DNA of 64,000 nucleotides from Limnohabitans sp. T6-5 (GCF_003063315.1 NZ_NERV01000002.1:930001-994000), one strand, 5' to 3'. Shown: positions 24,488 through 33,978, counted from the first letter of the stretch. The notes: generated by a model not told the origin, from the letters alone. Numbers and translations are program-made.

Positions 24488-26344
24488 TCAGCGGTACATT
24501 GCCTCGATTTGCGGCGCGTACTTTTGTTGAACCAGTTTGCGTTTGAGCTTCATGGTGGGGGTCAGCTCTTCGTCTTCGGCCGTGAGTTGCGTCTCCAGCA
24601 GCCAGAACTTCTTGATCTGTTCGACGCGGGCAAATTTCTTGTTCACGCGCTCGAGCTCGTTTTGGATCAGGTCTTGCACCTCGGCAGCGCGGGTCAGGCT
24701 GGCGTAGTTGGAGAAAGGCACATCGTTGTCCTGTGCGTATTTCTCCACGTTTTCCTGATCGATCATGATGATCACTGTGAGGTAAGCCCGTTTGTCGCCA
24801 ATGACCACCGCGTCGGTGATGTAGGGCGAGAATTTCAGTTCGTTTTCCAGCTCGCTCGGGGTGATGTTCTTGCCCCCTGCCGTGATGATGATGTCTTTCA
24901 TCCGATCGGTGATGCGGAAAAACCCTTCCTCGTCGACCACACCCACGTCGCCGGTGTGCAGCCAGCCGTCCGCGTCGATGGTCTCGGCTGTTTTCTCGGG
25001 CAGGTTCAGGTAACCCATGAAGACGTTGATGCCGCGCACAAGGATCTCACCGGTCACCGGGTCCAGACGCACTTCGTTGAAGTCGGCGGCAGGGCCAATG
25101 GAGCCAGGCTTGATGTGGTCAGCGGGCACGCCGGTGGCAGCACCACAGGTTTCGGTCATGCCCCAGACTTCCAGCATGGGCAAGCCCAAAGCCAGATACC
25201 AGCGCACCAAATCAGGCGAAATGGGCGCTGCACCGGTGACCAGAAAGCGGGCGCGGTGGATGCCGATCATCTTGCGCACATTGTTCAGTGCCAGCCAGCG
25301 GGCCAAATGAAAGCGCAGCTTCAAATGCGCTGGCACGGGCTTGCGCGCCAGCACCAAGTCGGCCACCTGCTGGCCCACACCGATGGCCCAGGCATAAATT
25401 GCCTGCTGGAAGCCCCCGGCCTCTTTCAGCGCGATCATCACGCCGGAATAAAACTTCTCCCACACACGCGGCACACCGGTGAACACCGTGGGCGCGATCT
25501 CGCGCACGTTCTCGGGCACGGTTTCGGGGTTCTCGACAAAATTGAGTTTGGCACCGGTGTAGAGTGAGAAATACTCGCCCCCCATGCGCTCGGCGATGTG
25601 GCACAGGGGCAAGAAGCACATGCACTCGTCGGTCTCATCACGCGCGATCAGCGTGTTGTAGCCGCGCACGCTGTGCACCAGCCCCCGGTGGTTGTGCATG
25701 GCGCCCTTGGGCTTGCCGGTCGTGCCCGAGGTGTAGACCAAAATGGCCAGGTCCTCGGGGCGGCAAGCCTGGGTGCGCTGCACCAGCATGTCGGGATGGG
25801 CTTTCAGGTGCTCACGGCCCAAGGCGCGCAAGTCGTCCAGGCTGATCACTTGCGGGTCGTGGAACTCGCGCAGACCGTCCATGTCGAACACGACGATTTT
25901 TTTGAGCAGCGGCAATTTGTCGCGCACGGCCAGCGCTTTGTCGAGTTGCTCGTCGTCTTCGACAAACAAAACCGATGTGCCCGAGTCATCACTGAGGTAA
26001 TGCACCTGCTCAGCGGCGTCGGTGGGGTAAATGCCGTTGGCAACGCCACCGGCACTCAGCACGGCCAGGTCGCAGAGCACCCACTCGATGTTGGTGTTCG
26101 ACAGGATGGAGGCGGTGTGGTGGGCCTCAAAGCCCAGCGACATCAGGCCGTGGCCGATCTCGCGCACGGCTTGTGCGGTTTCGTTCCAGGTCCAGCTGCG
26201 CCAGATGCCCAAATCTTTTTGGCGCATCCAGACATGGGGGCCGCGAGCGGCCACCGCGTTCCAGAAAATCGCGGGAATGGTTTCACCCGCCATGACGATG
26301 TTTTTGTTGGGCGCAATGCCCGAGGCGTCCCAGAGGTTGCTCAT
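24488..26344 (-). CDS. AMP-forming long-chain acyl-CoA synthetase
   Basis: A 618-residue adenylate-forming ligase. The P-loop YTSGTTGKPKGAMHNH is near residue 214, a WGMTETCG A5 motif near residue 395, and GWLHTGDVGVVDEEGFF (A7) near residue 480. It activates a carboxylic acid to acyl-CoA using ATP. GGAG precedes the ATG at 26344. It lies 3 bases after livF, inside the transporter operon, which suggests uptake and activation of the same substrate. Its length fits the FadD-like bacterial and plant long-chain group. Confidence 0.87.
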   Translation of the reverse strand: MSNLWDASGIAPNKNIVMAGETIPAIFWNAVAARGPHVWMRQKDLGIWRSWTWNETAQAVREIGHGLMSLGFEAHHTASILSNTNIEWVLCDLAVLSAGGVANGIYPTDAAEQVHYLSDDSGTSVLFVEDDEQLDKALAVRDKLPLLKKIVVFDMDGLREFHDPQVISLDDLRALGREHLKAHPDMLVQRTQACRPEDLAILVYTSGTTGKPKGAMHNHRGLVHSVRGYNTLIARDETDECMCFLPLCHIAERMGGEYFSLYTGAKLNFVENPETVPENVREIAPTVFTGVPRVWEKFYSGVMIALKEAGGFQQAIYAWAIGVGQQVADLVLARKPVPAHLKLRFHLARWLALNNVRKMIGIHRARFLVTGAAPISPDLVRWYLALGLPMLEVWGMTETCGAATGVPADHIKPGSIGPAADFNEVRLDPVTGEILVRGINVFMGYLNLPEKTAETIDADGWLHTGDVGVVDEEGFFRITDRMKDIIITAGGKNITPSELENELKFSPYITDAVVIGDKRAYLTVIIMIDQENVEKYAQDNDVPFSNYASLTRAAEVQDLIQNELERVNKKFARVEQIKKFWLLETQLTAEDEELTPTMKLKRKLVQQKYAPQIEAMYR

Positions 26345-26347
26345 CTC

Positions 26348-27139
26348 TTATCTCCAGGTTTTCTTCTTTTTCCAGCGGCGGTCGGCACGCACGCCTTCTT
26401 CCTTCATGCCCAGATAGAACTCTTTGATGTCGTCCTTTTCACGCAAGCGGGCACAGCTGTCTTCCATCACGATGCGGCCGTTTTCGAGCACATAACCATA
26501 GTCCGAGGCATTGAGCGCCATGTTGGCGTTTTGCTCGACCAATAAGATGGTGGTGCCACGCTCACGGTTGATGCGCACGACGATCTCGAAAATTTCTTTG
26601 GTCAGCTTTGGGCTGAGGCCCAGGCTGGGTTCATCCAACAAGATCAAATCGGGGTTGGCCATGAGGGCACGGCTGATCGCCAGCATCTGCTGCTGGCCGC
26701 CCGAGAGCAAGCCCGCATCTTGTGCAGCACGCTCGCGCAAGATCGGGAAGTAGTTGAACACCGCTTCCATGTCGCGGGCCACGCCATCGCGGTCGTTGCG
26801 GGTAAAAGCGCCCATCAGCAAGTTGTCGCGGATCGACAGAAGCGGGAAGACCTCGCGGCCTTCGGGCACATGCATCAGTCCGCGTTGCACGATGTGCGCG
26901 GGGTCCATCGCCGTGATGTTCTGGCCTTTGAATTCGACCGAGCCTTTGCGCGGATCGATGATGCCGCTGATGGTTTTCAAGATGGTGGTTTTGCCCGCGC
27001 CATTGGAGCCGAGCACGGTGGCGATTTCGCCTTCTTTCACCTGCAGGCTCACGCCCCGAATGGCCTTGATTGGGCCATAGGCGCTTTCCACGTTGAGCAG
27101 TTTGAGGACGATGTTGTCTTCGTTCACGGCGGTGTTCAT
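26348..27139 (-). CDS. livF: LivF-type ABC transporter ATP-binding protein
   Basis: A 263-residue nucleotide-binding subunit with Walker A LGSNGAGKTTI near residue 43, the signature LLSGGQQQMLAISRAL and Walker B DLILLDEPSLGLS. The start overlaps the livG end by 4 bases (ATGA), showing coupling. It energises import through LivH/LivM. The C-terminal tail (WKKKKTWR) is unusually basic but the protein is otherwise of family length. Confidence 0.92.
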   Translation of the reverse strand: MNTAVNEDNIVLKLLNVESAYGPIKAIRGVSLQVKEGEIATVLGSNGAGKTTILKTISGIIDPRKGSVEFKGQNITAMDPAHIVQRGLMHVPEGREVFPLLSIRDNLLMGAFTRNDRDGVARDMEAVFNYFPILRERAAQDAGLLSGGQQQMLAISRALMANPDLILLDEPSLGLSPKLTKEIFEIVVRINRERGTTILLVEQNANMALNASDYGYVLENGRIVMEDSCARLREKDDIKEFYLGMKEEGVRADRRWKKKKTWR

Positions 27140-27966
27140 GCGGCCTCCGCTGAGTGGTTTTCGCGGCGCAGGCTGGACACATCGTCCACCGAGCCCAAAT
27201 ACGCCTCGATGACACCCGGATCGCTTTGCACCTGGCTGGGCGTGCCGGTGGCCAGCTCCTGGCCCTGGCTCATGGCCAGCACGCGGTCAGAGACTTTGGA
27301 CACCAAGCCCATGTCGTGCTCGACCATGAGCACCGAAATGCCCAACTCGTGTTGGATGTCGGAAATCCAGAAGGCCATGTCTTCGGTCTCTTCGACGTTC
27401 AGGCCCGACGAGGGTTCGTCCAGCAACAAGAGCTTGGGCTCTGTGCACAGGGCGCGGGCCAGCTCCACCACTTTGCGCACGCCGTAGGGCAAGCCTGCGA
27501 CCATGGAATCGCGGTGGTGTTGCAGGTCCAGGAAGTCGATGACTTCTTCGACTTTTTCACGCGCTTCGATTTCGGCAGCACGGGTTTTGCTGCTGAAAAA
27601 CATCTCACTCCACAAACCGGTTTTGCGGTGCGTGTGGCGACCAATCAACAGGTTTTGCAACACGGTGGCGTGTTCGAACAGTTCGATGTTCTGGAAAGTG
27701 CGGGCAATGCCCAAGCCGGCAATGTTGTGCGCAGGCTGCTCGGTCAGGCGCAGCGTGCCCTTGGGGCCTGCGTAGTCGATCGTGCCCGTGGTGGGCGTGT
27801 AGATGCGGCTGATCAGGTTGAACACGGTGGTCTTGCCCGCGCCGTTGGGGCCGATCAGGGTGAAGACTTCGCCGCGTTTGACGTCGAAGCTGACGTTGTT
27901 AACGGCCAACACACCGCCAAAGCGGACGCTCAGATTTTGAGCAGAAAGGAGGATGTCGTCGTTCAT
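27136..27966 (-). CDS. livG: LivG-type ABC transporter ATP-binding protein
   Basis: A 276-residue ATP-binding subunit with Walker A IGPNGAGKTTVFNLIS near residue 37 and Walker B LLLLDEPSSGLN. The ABC signature is degenerate: GLPYGVRKVVELARAL stands where LSGGQ is usual, as is common in LivG proteins. It overlaps livM by 4 bases at the start and livF by 4 at the end. It would work as a heterodimer with LivF. Confidence 0.92.
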   Translation of the reverse strand: MNDDILLSAQNLSVRFGGVLAVNNVSFDVKRGEVFTLIGPNGAGKTTVFNLISRIYTPTTGTIDYAGPKGTLRLTEQPAHNIAGLGIARTFQNIELFEHATVLQNLLIGRHTHRKTGLWSEMFFSSKTRAAEIEAREKVEEVIDFLDLQHHRDSMVAGLPYGVRKVVELARALCTEPKLLLLDEPSSGLNVEETEDMAFWISDIQHELGISVLMVEHDMGLVSKVSDRVLAMSQGQELATGTPSQVQSDPGVIEAYLGSVDDVSSLRRENHSAEAA

Positions 27967-29039
27967 TTGAGGCGGTCCGACTTCTGGAAGGATTTTTGAC
28001 GCTTGAACATGCCACGGCGGTAAAACGGGAACAGCTGGAACCAGGTGCGCACCTTGAGCCAGCGGCCGTACAGGCCCATGGGCTCAAAGAGCACAAAGGC
28101 AATCAGCACAATGCCGTAGACCGTGCCCTGCAGGCCGGTCGCACCGCCAATGGCGGCAGGCAAAAAGTCTTTGCCCATGGAAATCAGCTGGGGCATGACG
28201 ATCAAAAATATCGCGCCCAAAAACGCACCATGCACCGAACCCAAGCCGCCGATCACCACCATCAACAGCAAGTCAATCGACTGGATGATGTTGAACTGGT
28301 CGGGCGAGAGGAACTGGATTTTGTGCGCATACAAAGCGCCGCCAATGCCCGCCAGCGCGGCCGACAAGGCGAACGACAAGGTCTTGTAGCGGGCCAGATG
28401 AATGCCCATGCTTTGTGCCGAAATTTCAGAATCACGGATGGCCACAAAAGCACGGCCGGTGGATGAGCGCAGCAAGTTGAGGATGGCCAGCGTGGCCCCC
28501 ACCGCCACCACCAGGCAGAGAAAATAAAACTCTTCGGTGCTGTCCAGGGTCCATCCCAACATGGCGGGCGGGTTGACACTCAAACCGGCATTGCCACCGG
28601 TCATGTGCTCCCAGCGCGCAATGCCCTCTTCGACGATGAAACCGAAGGACAAAGTGGCCATGCCCAGGTAAATACCTTTGACGCGCAGCGCGGGCAAGCC
28701 CACGATGACACCTGCAATGGCCGAGAACAGCCCGGCGCACACCAGCGCCAGCGGAAACGGGACCCCGGCATTGACCATCACCGCTTCGGTGTAGGCGCCC
28801 ACGCCCAAAAAGGCCGCATGCCCCATGGAGAACAAGCCGGTAAAGCCCGCAAGCAGCATCAGGCCCAAGCCCACCACGGCGTAAATCAGCACAAAGGTCA
28901 ATTGCGCCAGCCAGTATTCAGCCACCACCCAAGGGGCGGCGATCAGGAACAACGCCAGCAAGCTGTACCAAAAGACATGACCGCCATGCTTGGCCAGCGT
29001 GATGTCCTGGTTGTATTGGGTTTTGAAAATGAATCGCAT
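27963..29039 (-). CDS. livM: LivM-type ABC transporter permease
   Basis: A 358-residue inner-membrane protein with about nine hydrophobic segments. The family motif region GLMLLAGFTGLFSMGHAAF is near residue 60, and the EAA-like block GIGGALYAHKIQFLSPDQFN near residue 235. It pairs with LivH to form the channel. The gene follows livH by 9 bases. Confidence 0.9.
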   Translation of the reverse strand: MRFIFKTQYNQDITLAKHGGHVFWYSLLALFLIAAPWVVAEYWLAQLTFVLIYAVVGLGLMLLAGFTGLFSMGHAAFLGVGAYTEAVMVNAGVPFPLALVCAGLFSAIAGVIVGLPALRVKGIYLGMATLSFGFIVEEGIARWEHMTGGNAGLSVNPPAMLGWTLDSTEEFYFLCLVVAVGATLAILNLLRSSTGRAFVAIRDSEISAQSMGIHLARYKTLSFALSAALAGIGGALYAHKIQFLSPDQFNIIQSIDLLLMVVIGGLGSVHGAFLGAIFLIVMPQLISMGKDFLPAAIGGATGLQGTVYGIVLIAFVLFEPMGLYGRWLKVRTWFQLFPFYRRGMFKRQKSFQKSDRLK

Positions 29040-29048
29040 GCGAGGGCC

Positions 29049-29924
29049 TCAGACTTTCTTGCGCAGTTTTTCGCCGAACAAGCCATTGGGCTTGAGCACC
29101 AGCATGAGCAAGACCACGATGTAAGGCGCGATGTCTTTCACGCCTTCAGGCAAATAAAAGCCCGCGAGCGACTCGACAATACCAATCACCAATCCGCCCA
29201 CGATGGCGCCCGGCAAACTGCCAAAGCCGCCAACCACCGCTGCGGGGAAAGCTTTCAGGCCGATGAAGCCCATGTTGGCGTGCACAAAGGTGATGGGCGC
29301 CAGCAGCAAACCCGCCACCGCGGCCACACCCGAAGCCAGACCCCAGACCAAGCCGTTGAGGCTTTGCACCGGAATGCCCATGTAGTAGGCCGCCAACTGG
29401 TTTTGCGACGACGCCTGCATGGCAATGCCCAGCTTGCTGTACTTGAACATGGCAAACAAGCCCAGGCACAACACCGTGGTGAACGCAATCACCACCAACT
29501 GCTCGGCAGCCACGACGAGTCCACCCATCTGCAAGACCTGTCCGGCATAAGGCACGGGCATGGTGTGGGTGTCGGTGCCCACGTCCGGGATCATGGTGAT
29601 CAGGCCGCGCAGCACATAGCCCACCCCGATGGTGAGCATCACGATCGAAAAAGCAGGTTGCCCCAGAATGGGACGAATGACCAGGCGCTCGAGCAAAACG
29701 CCAAAAACGCCCATGGCCAAAATGGCCGCAGGCACCGACACCCAGAAAGGGAAGCCCAGCCAGGTCATGGCGGCCAGACCCGCGAAGGCGCCGACCATCA
29801 TCAGGTCGCCCTGGGCAAAGCTCACCGTTTCGGTGGCCTTGTAAATCAGCACGAAACCCAGGGCGATGAGTCCGTAAATACAGCCCTGGGCCACACCGCT
29901 GATCAGCAGTTGCAGCAATTGCAC
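29049..29924 (-). CDS. livH: LivH-type ABC transporter permease
   Basis: A 291-residue inner-membrane permease, first gene of the operon. It begins with the family-typical LISGVAQGCIYGLIALGFVL and contains FAQGDLMMVGAF near residue 37. A GGAG ribosome site precedes the ATG at 29924. The promoter should lie in the repeat-bearing gap 29925-30496. Confidence 0.92.
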   Translation of the reverse strand: MQLLQLLISGVAQGCIYGLIALGFVLIYKATETVSFAQGDLMMVGAFAGLAAMTWLGFPFWVSVPAAILAMGVFGVLLERLVIRPILGQPAFSIVMLTIGVGYVLRGLITMIPDVGTDTHTMPVPYAGQVLQMGGLVVAAEQLVVIAFTTVLCLGLFAMFKYSKLGIAMQASSQNQLAAYYMGIPVQSLNGLVWGLASGVAAVAGLLLAPITFVHANMGFIGLKAFPAAVVGGFGSLPGAIVGGLVIGIVESLAGFYLPEGVKDIAPYIVVLLMLVLKPNGLFGEKLRKKV

Positions 29925-30180
29925 GCTTGTCTCCTTTTTTGTATTTCTGTCGCCGCCTGAACAGGTTCAGATCTTCCAATCCTTACCATTTTTGAATTTG
30001 CGAACGATCGTGCGATTGTGCATGCCTGACCCGCTGCTGCCCCTAGGGGTTGACCCCCATCCACTGACACGAAAGTGTCTTGTTTTCTCTGAGTATTTTT
30101 GGGTGATCGGCGACTTGAGCGGTGGCAGATGATCGAATGCCCACATCGCTTGCCACGACTGCAACGATATTCCAAGACAT

Positions 30181-30248
30181 GTCGGACTTTGCGAGTGCCG
30201 ACCTGCGAGGGCGCGGTGTTTTGTAGGTCGGTGGTCGAAGACCCCGAC
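30181..30248. repeat. REP doublet, GTAG-GTCGG family, copy 1
   Basis: First hairpin 30181-30202: GTCGG, ACTT, loop TGC, GAGT, bulged G, CCGAC. Second hairpin 30227-30248, preceded by GTAG (30223-30226): GTCGG, bulged T, GGTC, loop GAA, GACC, CCGAC. Read on the other strand the second has the same architecture as the first, so the two are an inverted pair. Confidence 0.75.
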
Positions 30249-30304
30249 ATTTTTGTGATTTGCCCGTTGCGTCTGGTTTTGGCGTTGCGGGTCAGCGGGC
30301 AGAT

Positions 30305-30368
30305 GTCGGACTCTGTGAGTGCCGACGAGGGCGCGGTGTTTTGTAGGTCGGTGGTCGAAGACCCCGAC
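30305..30368. repeat. REP doublet, GTAG-GTCGG family, copy 2
   Basis: Same arrangement as copy 1: first hairpin 30305-30326 (GTCGG, ACTC, loop TGT, GAGT, bulged G, CCGAC), GTAG at 30343-30346, second hairpin 30347-30368. Compared with copy 1, one base of the inner stem has changed from T-G wobble to C-G pair, which keeps the fold. Confidence 0.75.
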
Positions 30369-30496
30369 GTTTGATGGCACGACCACACCGCTTGCCTTGG
30401 CCGCAGAGGCGTACCAAGGCATGTCGGACTCTGTGCGTATTGATCTGCGCTGCGCTGTGCCTCGACGGCTTCAGATCCGACATTCAGGTGGCCAAC

Positions 30497-31699
30497 TCAG
30501 ACCCGCTCGAGGATCAGCGCAATGCCCTGACCCACGCCAATGCACATGGTGCACAGCGCATAGCGACCGCCGGTGCTGTGCAGGCGGTTGATGGCCGTGG
30601 TAGCCAGGCGTGCGCCCGATGCCCCCAGCGGGTGGCCCAAGGCGATCGCGCCGCCCCAGGCGTTCACGCGGGCATCGTCGTCTTTCAAGCCCAACATGCG
30701 CAGCACGGCCAGGCCTTGCGCGGCAAACGCTTCGTTCAGCTCGATCACGTCCATGTGGTCGATGGTCAAACCCGTCTGAGCCAGTACCTTGAGCGTGGCA
30801 GGCGCGGGACCAATGCCCATGATGCGCGGCGCGACACCGGCGGTGGCCATGCCGACCACGCGGGCCTTAGGCGTCAAACCGTTTTTGGCAGCTGTGGTTT
30901 CATTGGCCAGCAGCAGCGCACAAGCGCCGTCGTTCACGCCCGAGGCGTTGCCTGCGGTCACGGTGCCGTCCGGGCGCACCACGCCTTTGAGCTTGGCCAG
31001 CGCTTCGAGGCTGGTTTCGCGGGGGTGTTCGTCCGTATCCACAATGATGGCATCGCCCTTTTTCTGGGGGATGCTCACGCCCACGATCTCGCGGGCCAGG
31101 TGACCGGCTTTGATGGCGGCCACTGCGCGCAACTGGCTGTTGTAGGCCATCAAATCCTGCGCTTCGCGCTCGATCTTGAAATCGGTGGCCACGTTCTCGG
31201 CCGTTTCAGGCATCGAATCGACGCCGTACTGCGCCTTCATCAGCTTGTTCACAAAGCGCCAGCCAATGGTGGTGTCGTACACGGCGTTGTTGCGGCTGAA
31301 GGCGCTCTCGGCCTTGGGCATGACGAAGGGGGCGCGGCTCATGCTTTCCACGCCGCCCGCGATCATCAGACCGGCTTCGCCCGCCTTGATGGCGCGGGCT
31401 GCGGTGCCGATGGCGTCCAGGCCCGAGCCGCACAGGCGGTTGAGGGTGGCGCCAGGCACGTCGATGGGCAGACCGGCCAACAGGCTGCTCATGTGGGCCA
31501 CGTTGCGGTTGTCTTCACCGGCCTGGTTGGCACAGCCGTAGAGCACATCGGTCACTGCCGCCCAGTCCACATTCGGGTTCCGGGCCATCAGGGCGCGCAG
31601 GGGCACGGCGCCCAAGTCGTCGGTGCGCACGCTGCTCAAAGCACCGCCGTAGCGGCCAAAGGGGGTGCGAACGGCGTCGCAAATGTAAGCTTGGTTCAT
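30497..31699 (-). CDS. Beta-ketoadipyl-CoA / acetyl-CoA C-acyltransferase (PcaF/PaaJ-like thiolase)
   Basis: A 400-residue thiolase. Nucleophile Cys in [15 protein letters not shown] near residue 90, [17 protein letters not shown] near residue 352, and second Cys in TMCIGVGQG. The blocks [32 protein letters not shown] and [14 protein letters not shown] are those of 3-oxoadipyl-CoA thiolases, which end aromatic degradation with succinyl-CoA and acetyl-CoA. No other pca or paa genes are nearby, so a general acyltransferase role is possible. Single gene with its own promoter region upstream. Confidence 0.83.
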   Translation of the reverse strand: MNQAYICDAVRTPFGRYGGALSSVRTDDLGAVPLRALMARNPNVDWAAVTDVLYGCANQAGEDNRNVAHMSSLLAGLPIDVPGATLNRLCGSGLDAIGTAARAIKAGEAGLMIAGGVESMSRAPFVMPKAESAFSRNNAVYDTTIGWRFVNKLMKAQYGVDSMPETAENVATDFKIEREAQDLMAYNSQLRAVAAIKAGHLAREIVGVSIPQKKGDAIIVDTDEHPRETSLEALAKLKGVVRPDGTVTAGNASGVNDGACALLLANETTAAKNGLTPKARVVGMATAGVAPRIMGIGPAPATLKVLAQTGLTIDHMDVIELNEAFAAQGLAVLRMLGLKDDDARVNAWGGAIALGHPLGASGARLATTAINRLHSTGGRYALCTMCIGVGQGIALILERV

Positions 31700-31724
31700 G
31701 TTTTCAGTCTCCAGAATAGGGCTG

Positions 31725-31742
31725 CATGCATTTTATTGCATG
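31725..31742. promoter_or_regulatory. Inverted repeat upstream of the PcaF-like thiolase
   Basis: CATGCA (31725-31730) and TGCATG (31737-31742) are perfect 6-bp arms around TTTTAT, 26 bases before the thiolase start on its coding strand. Position and symmetry suit an operator; the binding protein is unknown. Confidence 0.4.
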
Positions 31743-31856
31743 TTTTGGGGGTTTGCTGGCTTGATTCTAGGTCTTTAATTGTCCGAAGTAGGGCTGGATG
31801 TGCCCAGCCATGCCTGTGCCCAGGCTACCCCGCCAAGACATAGGACAATTGACCCC

Positions 31857-32294
31857 ATGCTGATTCAACCTTCCCAAGCCGACGTCCGGCGATTTTTTTG
31901 TGGTGTCTACGCCAAAGCGAGAACGACCGCCCCTCTGGAGCCAATGGAAATGCTGGTCAGCCAGTGGATTGACGAGCACCCCGAATACCACGTTGAGTTG
32001 GCCGATGTCGATGTCGCCCTGGCCAGCATGCAGACGGCCAGCCCGAGCCAGCAAAACCCTTTTTTGCACCTGTCCATGCACTTGTCGATCAGCGAACAGT
32101 GCAGCATCGACCAGCCTCGGGGCATACGCCAGGCCGTCGAATTGCTGACGCACAGACTCAATTCATTGCACGACGCCCACCACCAGGCCATGGAATGCCT
32201 GGGCCGCATGGTGCATGAAAGCCAGCTCTCAGGCCGCATGCCCGACGGAGAAGCGTACATTGCCTGCGTGCAACGCCACGCCACCAAAGACTGA
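31857..32294 (+). CDS. DUF1841-family protein
   Basis: A 145-residue soluble protein starting MLIQPSQADVRRFF. Conserved features are YHVELADVD, FLHLSMHLSISEQ and the C-terminal HHQAMECLGRMVHESQ, which match a betaproteobacterial family of unknown function. An in-frame ATG further up (31779) would add residues unlike the family; the start at 31857 fits better. A terminator follows directly. Confidence 0.75.
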   Translation: MLIQPSQADVRRFFCGVYAKARTTAPLEPMEMLVSQWIDEHPEYHVELADVDVALASMQTASPSQQNPFLHLSMHLSISEQCSIDQPRGIRQAVELLTHRLNSLHDAHHQAMECLGRMVHESQLSGRMPDGEAYIACVQRHATKD

Positions 32295-32313
32295 GCCCCT
32301 TGTCGCAGACAAC

Positions 32314-32338
32314 AAAAAACCCGCCGAAGCGGGTTTTA
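32314..32338. terminator. Bidirectional intrinsic terminator
   Basis: AAAACCCGC and GCGGGTTTT pair perfectly around CGAA, between the convergent DUF1841 and cytochrome c genes, with A and T runs on either side. Confidence 0.88.
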
Positions 32339-32360
32339 TGTTGTGCGTGAATCTGAAAGC

Positions 32361-33020
32361 TCAGCGGAACTTGGACTGGGGAACAGTCTTCAAATCGCCA
32401 TCCAAAGAGCCCACATAACCTGCCAAAGCCTTGAGTTCAGCATTGGAAAATTGTTTGGCAATACCGCCCATCACGCCGTTGCTGCGGCCCCAGGTGGACT
32501 GGTTCTCGGTCTTGTAGGACTTGAGGGCCACAAACAGAAAGTCTTTGTGCTGACCTGCAATCTTGGGGTAGCTGGGATCCACCGGCTTGGCAAAGTTGTC
32601 TCCGTGGCAAGACACGCAAGCGCCTTTTTGCAACAGGGCCGCCACTTTGGCGTCCGGGGTGGCTGGAGCAGTGGCCACAGGCTCGGTCTTGCCGTGCTGC
32701 TCGTAATAAGCAGCCACGTCAGCGATGTCCTGATCGCTCAGGCTGTCGGCAATGCCGCGCATCGTGGGGTGCTTGCGGTCGCCTTTTTTGTAGGCATTGA
32801 GGGCAGAAGCGATGTATTTGGCGTTCTGGCCAGAGATCATCGGCACGCGATAAACCTCAGGAAAGCTGGCCTGGTAGCCTTTGATGCCGTGGCAACCGAT
32901 GCACATGGCAATCTTTTGCTCAGCGGCTTTGGCATCGCCCTTCACTTCTTGAGCTTGGGCGGAGATGGCGGTCACGGAGGCGACAGCCAGGGCAAACATC
33001 GAGGTCAGCAGCTTGTTCAT
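32361..33020 (-). CDS. Dihaem cytochrome c, c4-like
   Basis: A 219-residue periplasmic cytochrome with a Sec signal peptide (NKLLTSMFALAVASVTAISA) and two haem motifs, CIGCH near residue 40 and CVSCH near residue 135. The domains look like tandem copies, each with a distal Met region. Such c4 proteins carry electrons to terminal oxidases. The start at 33020 is the ATG beginning the signal peptide; a TTG six codons upstream is less likely. Single gene, divergent from the MoxR gene. Confidence 0.87.
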   Translation of the reverse strand: MNKLLTSMFALAVASVTAISAQAQEVKGDAKAAEQKIAMCIGCHGIKGYQASFPEVYRVPMISGQNAKYIASALNAYKKGDRKHPTMRGIADSLSDQDIADVAAYYEQHGKTEPVATAPATPDAKVAALLQKGACVSCHGDNFAKPVDPSYPKIAGQHKDFLFVALKSYKTENQSTWGRSNGVMGGIAKQFSNAELKALAGYVGSLDGDLKTVPQSKFR

Positions 33021-33128
33021 TTTGCTTACACAATCCAAATTGATTGATAAAAATCAACTGAGGATTATATCGGCCTGGCCCGCATAATCCTGACAAGCTT
33101 TTTTTCCCGCAGTTCACGAGACATCAAC

Positions 33129-33971
33129 ATGAAATTTCAAGGTACCGAAAATTACGTCGCCACGCAGGACCTGATGCTGGCGGTCAATGCCGCCATCACC
33201 CTCAAACGCCCCCTGCTGGTCAAGGGCGAGCCCGGAACCGGCAAGACCATGCTGGCCGAAGAAGTCTCTCAAGCCTTGGGCTTGCCCTTGCTGCAGTGGC
33301 ACATCAAATCGACCACCAAAGCCCAGCAAGGCCTCTACGAATACGATGCGGTAAGCCGCCTGCGAGACAGCCAGCTGGGCGATGAAAAAGTCAAAGACAT
33401 CGAAAACTACATCATCAAGGGCGTCCTTTGGCAGGCTTTCACGTCTGAAACCCCGGTGGCCATCCTGATCGATGAGATCGACAAGGCCGACATCGAGTTC
33501 CCGAACGACCTGCTGCGCGAGATCGATCGCATGGAGTTCTATTGCTACGAGACGCGCCAGCTGATCAAGGCCAAGACCCGCCCGCTGGTGTTCATCACCT
33601 CCAACAACGAAAAAGAACTGCCTGACGCCTTCTTGCGCCGCTGTTTCTTCCACTACATCAAGTTCCCCGAAGCGGAAACCATGAAGCAGATCGTGGACGT
33701 GCACTTTCCCACGCTCAAGAAAGACTTGCTGGCACTGGCGCTCAAGACCTTTTATGACGTGCGCGGGTTGCCTGGTTTGAAAAAGAAACCCTCCACCAGC
33801 GAGCTGCTCGACTGGCTGAAATTGTTGGTGGCCGAAGACATCCCGCTCGAAGCCCTGCAAAGCGCCGACCAGAAAGTCTCGGTGCCGCCGCTGGTGGGCG
33901 CCCTGCTCAAGAACGAGCAAGACGTGACCTTGTTTGAAAAGCTGGTGTTCATGAACCAGCGCAATCGCTGA
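33129..33971 (+). CDS. MoxR-family AAA+ ATPase
   Basis: A 280-residue ATPase with Walker A GEPGTGKTML near residue 37, Walker B VAILIDEIDKAD near residue 112 and the sensor region PLVFITSNNEKELPDAFLRR. MoxR proteins act as chaperones that activate metalloenzymes and usually pair with a von Willebrand A protein; here that partner is at 35345, separated by three small genes in the same direction. Confidence 0.9.
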   Translation: MKFQGTENYVATQDLMLAVNAAITLKRPLLVKGEPGTGKTMLAEEVSQALGLPLLQWHIKSTTKAQQGLYEYDAVSRLRDSQLGDEKVKDIENYIIKGVLWQAFTSETPVAILIDEIDKADIEFPNDLLREIDRMEFYCYETRQLIKAKTRPLVFITSNNEKELPDAFLRRCFFHYIKFPEAETMKQIVDVHFPTLKKDLLALALKTFYDVRGLPGLKKKPSTSELLDWLKLLVAEDIPLEALQSADQKVSVPPLVGALLKNEQDVTLFEKLVFMNQRNR

Positions 33972-33978
33972 TACGCCC

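Larger units (their letters stand above)
29925..30496. other. Intergenic region with REP hairpins between livH and the thiolase
   Basis: A 572-base gap without a supported gene. 29925-30180 should hold the livH promoter; nothing else there is recognisable. From 30181 the region is filled with hairpins of the GTAG-GTCGG family, including a 43-base block present twice exactly 120 bases apart (30206-30248 and 30326-30368). A third, decayed start of the unit is seen at 30420-30440. Confidence 0.7.

Noticed and set aside
28605..29960. 451-codon open frame antisense to livM/livH
   Set aside because: It is rich in His and Gln, lies wholly opposite well-conserved permease genes and has no family features; a GC-rich shadow frame.
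30181..30440. CRISPR-like tandem repeats
   Set aside because: There are only two full units and a partial one, the spacers are not unique sequences, each unit is a pair of hairpins with a GTAG head, and no cas genes are near. REP elements explain it better.
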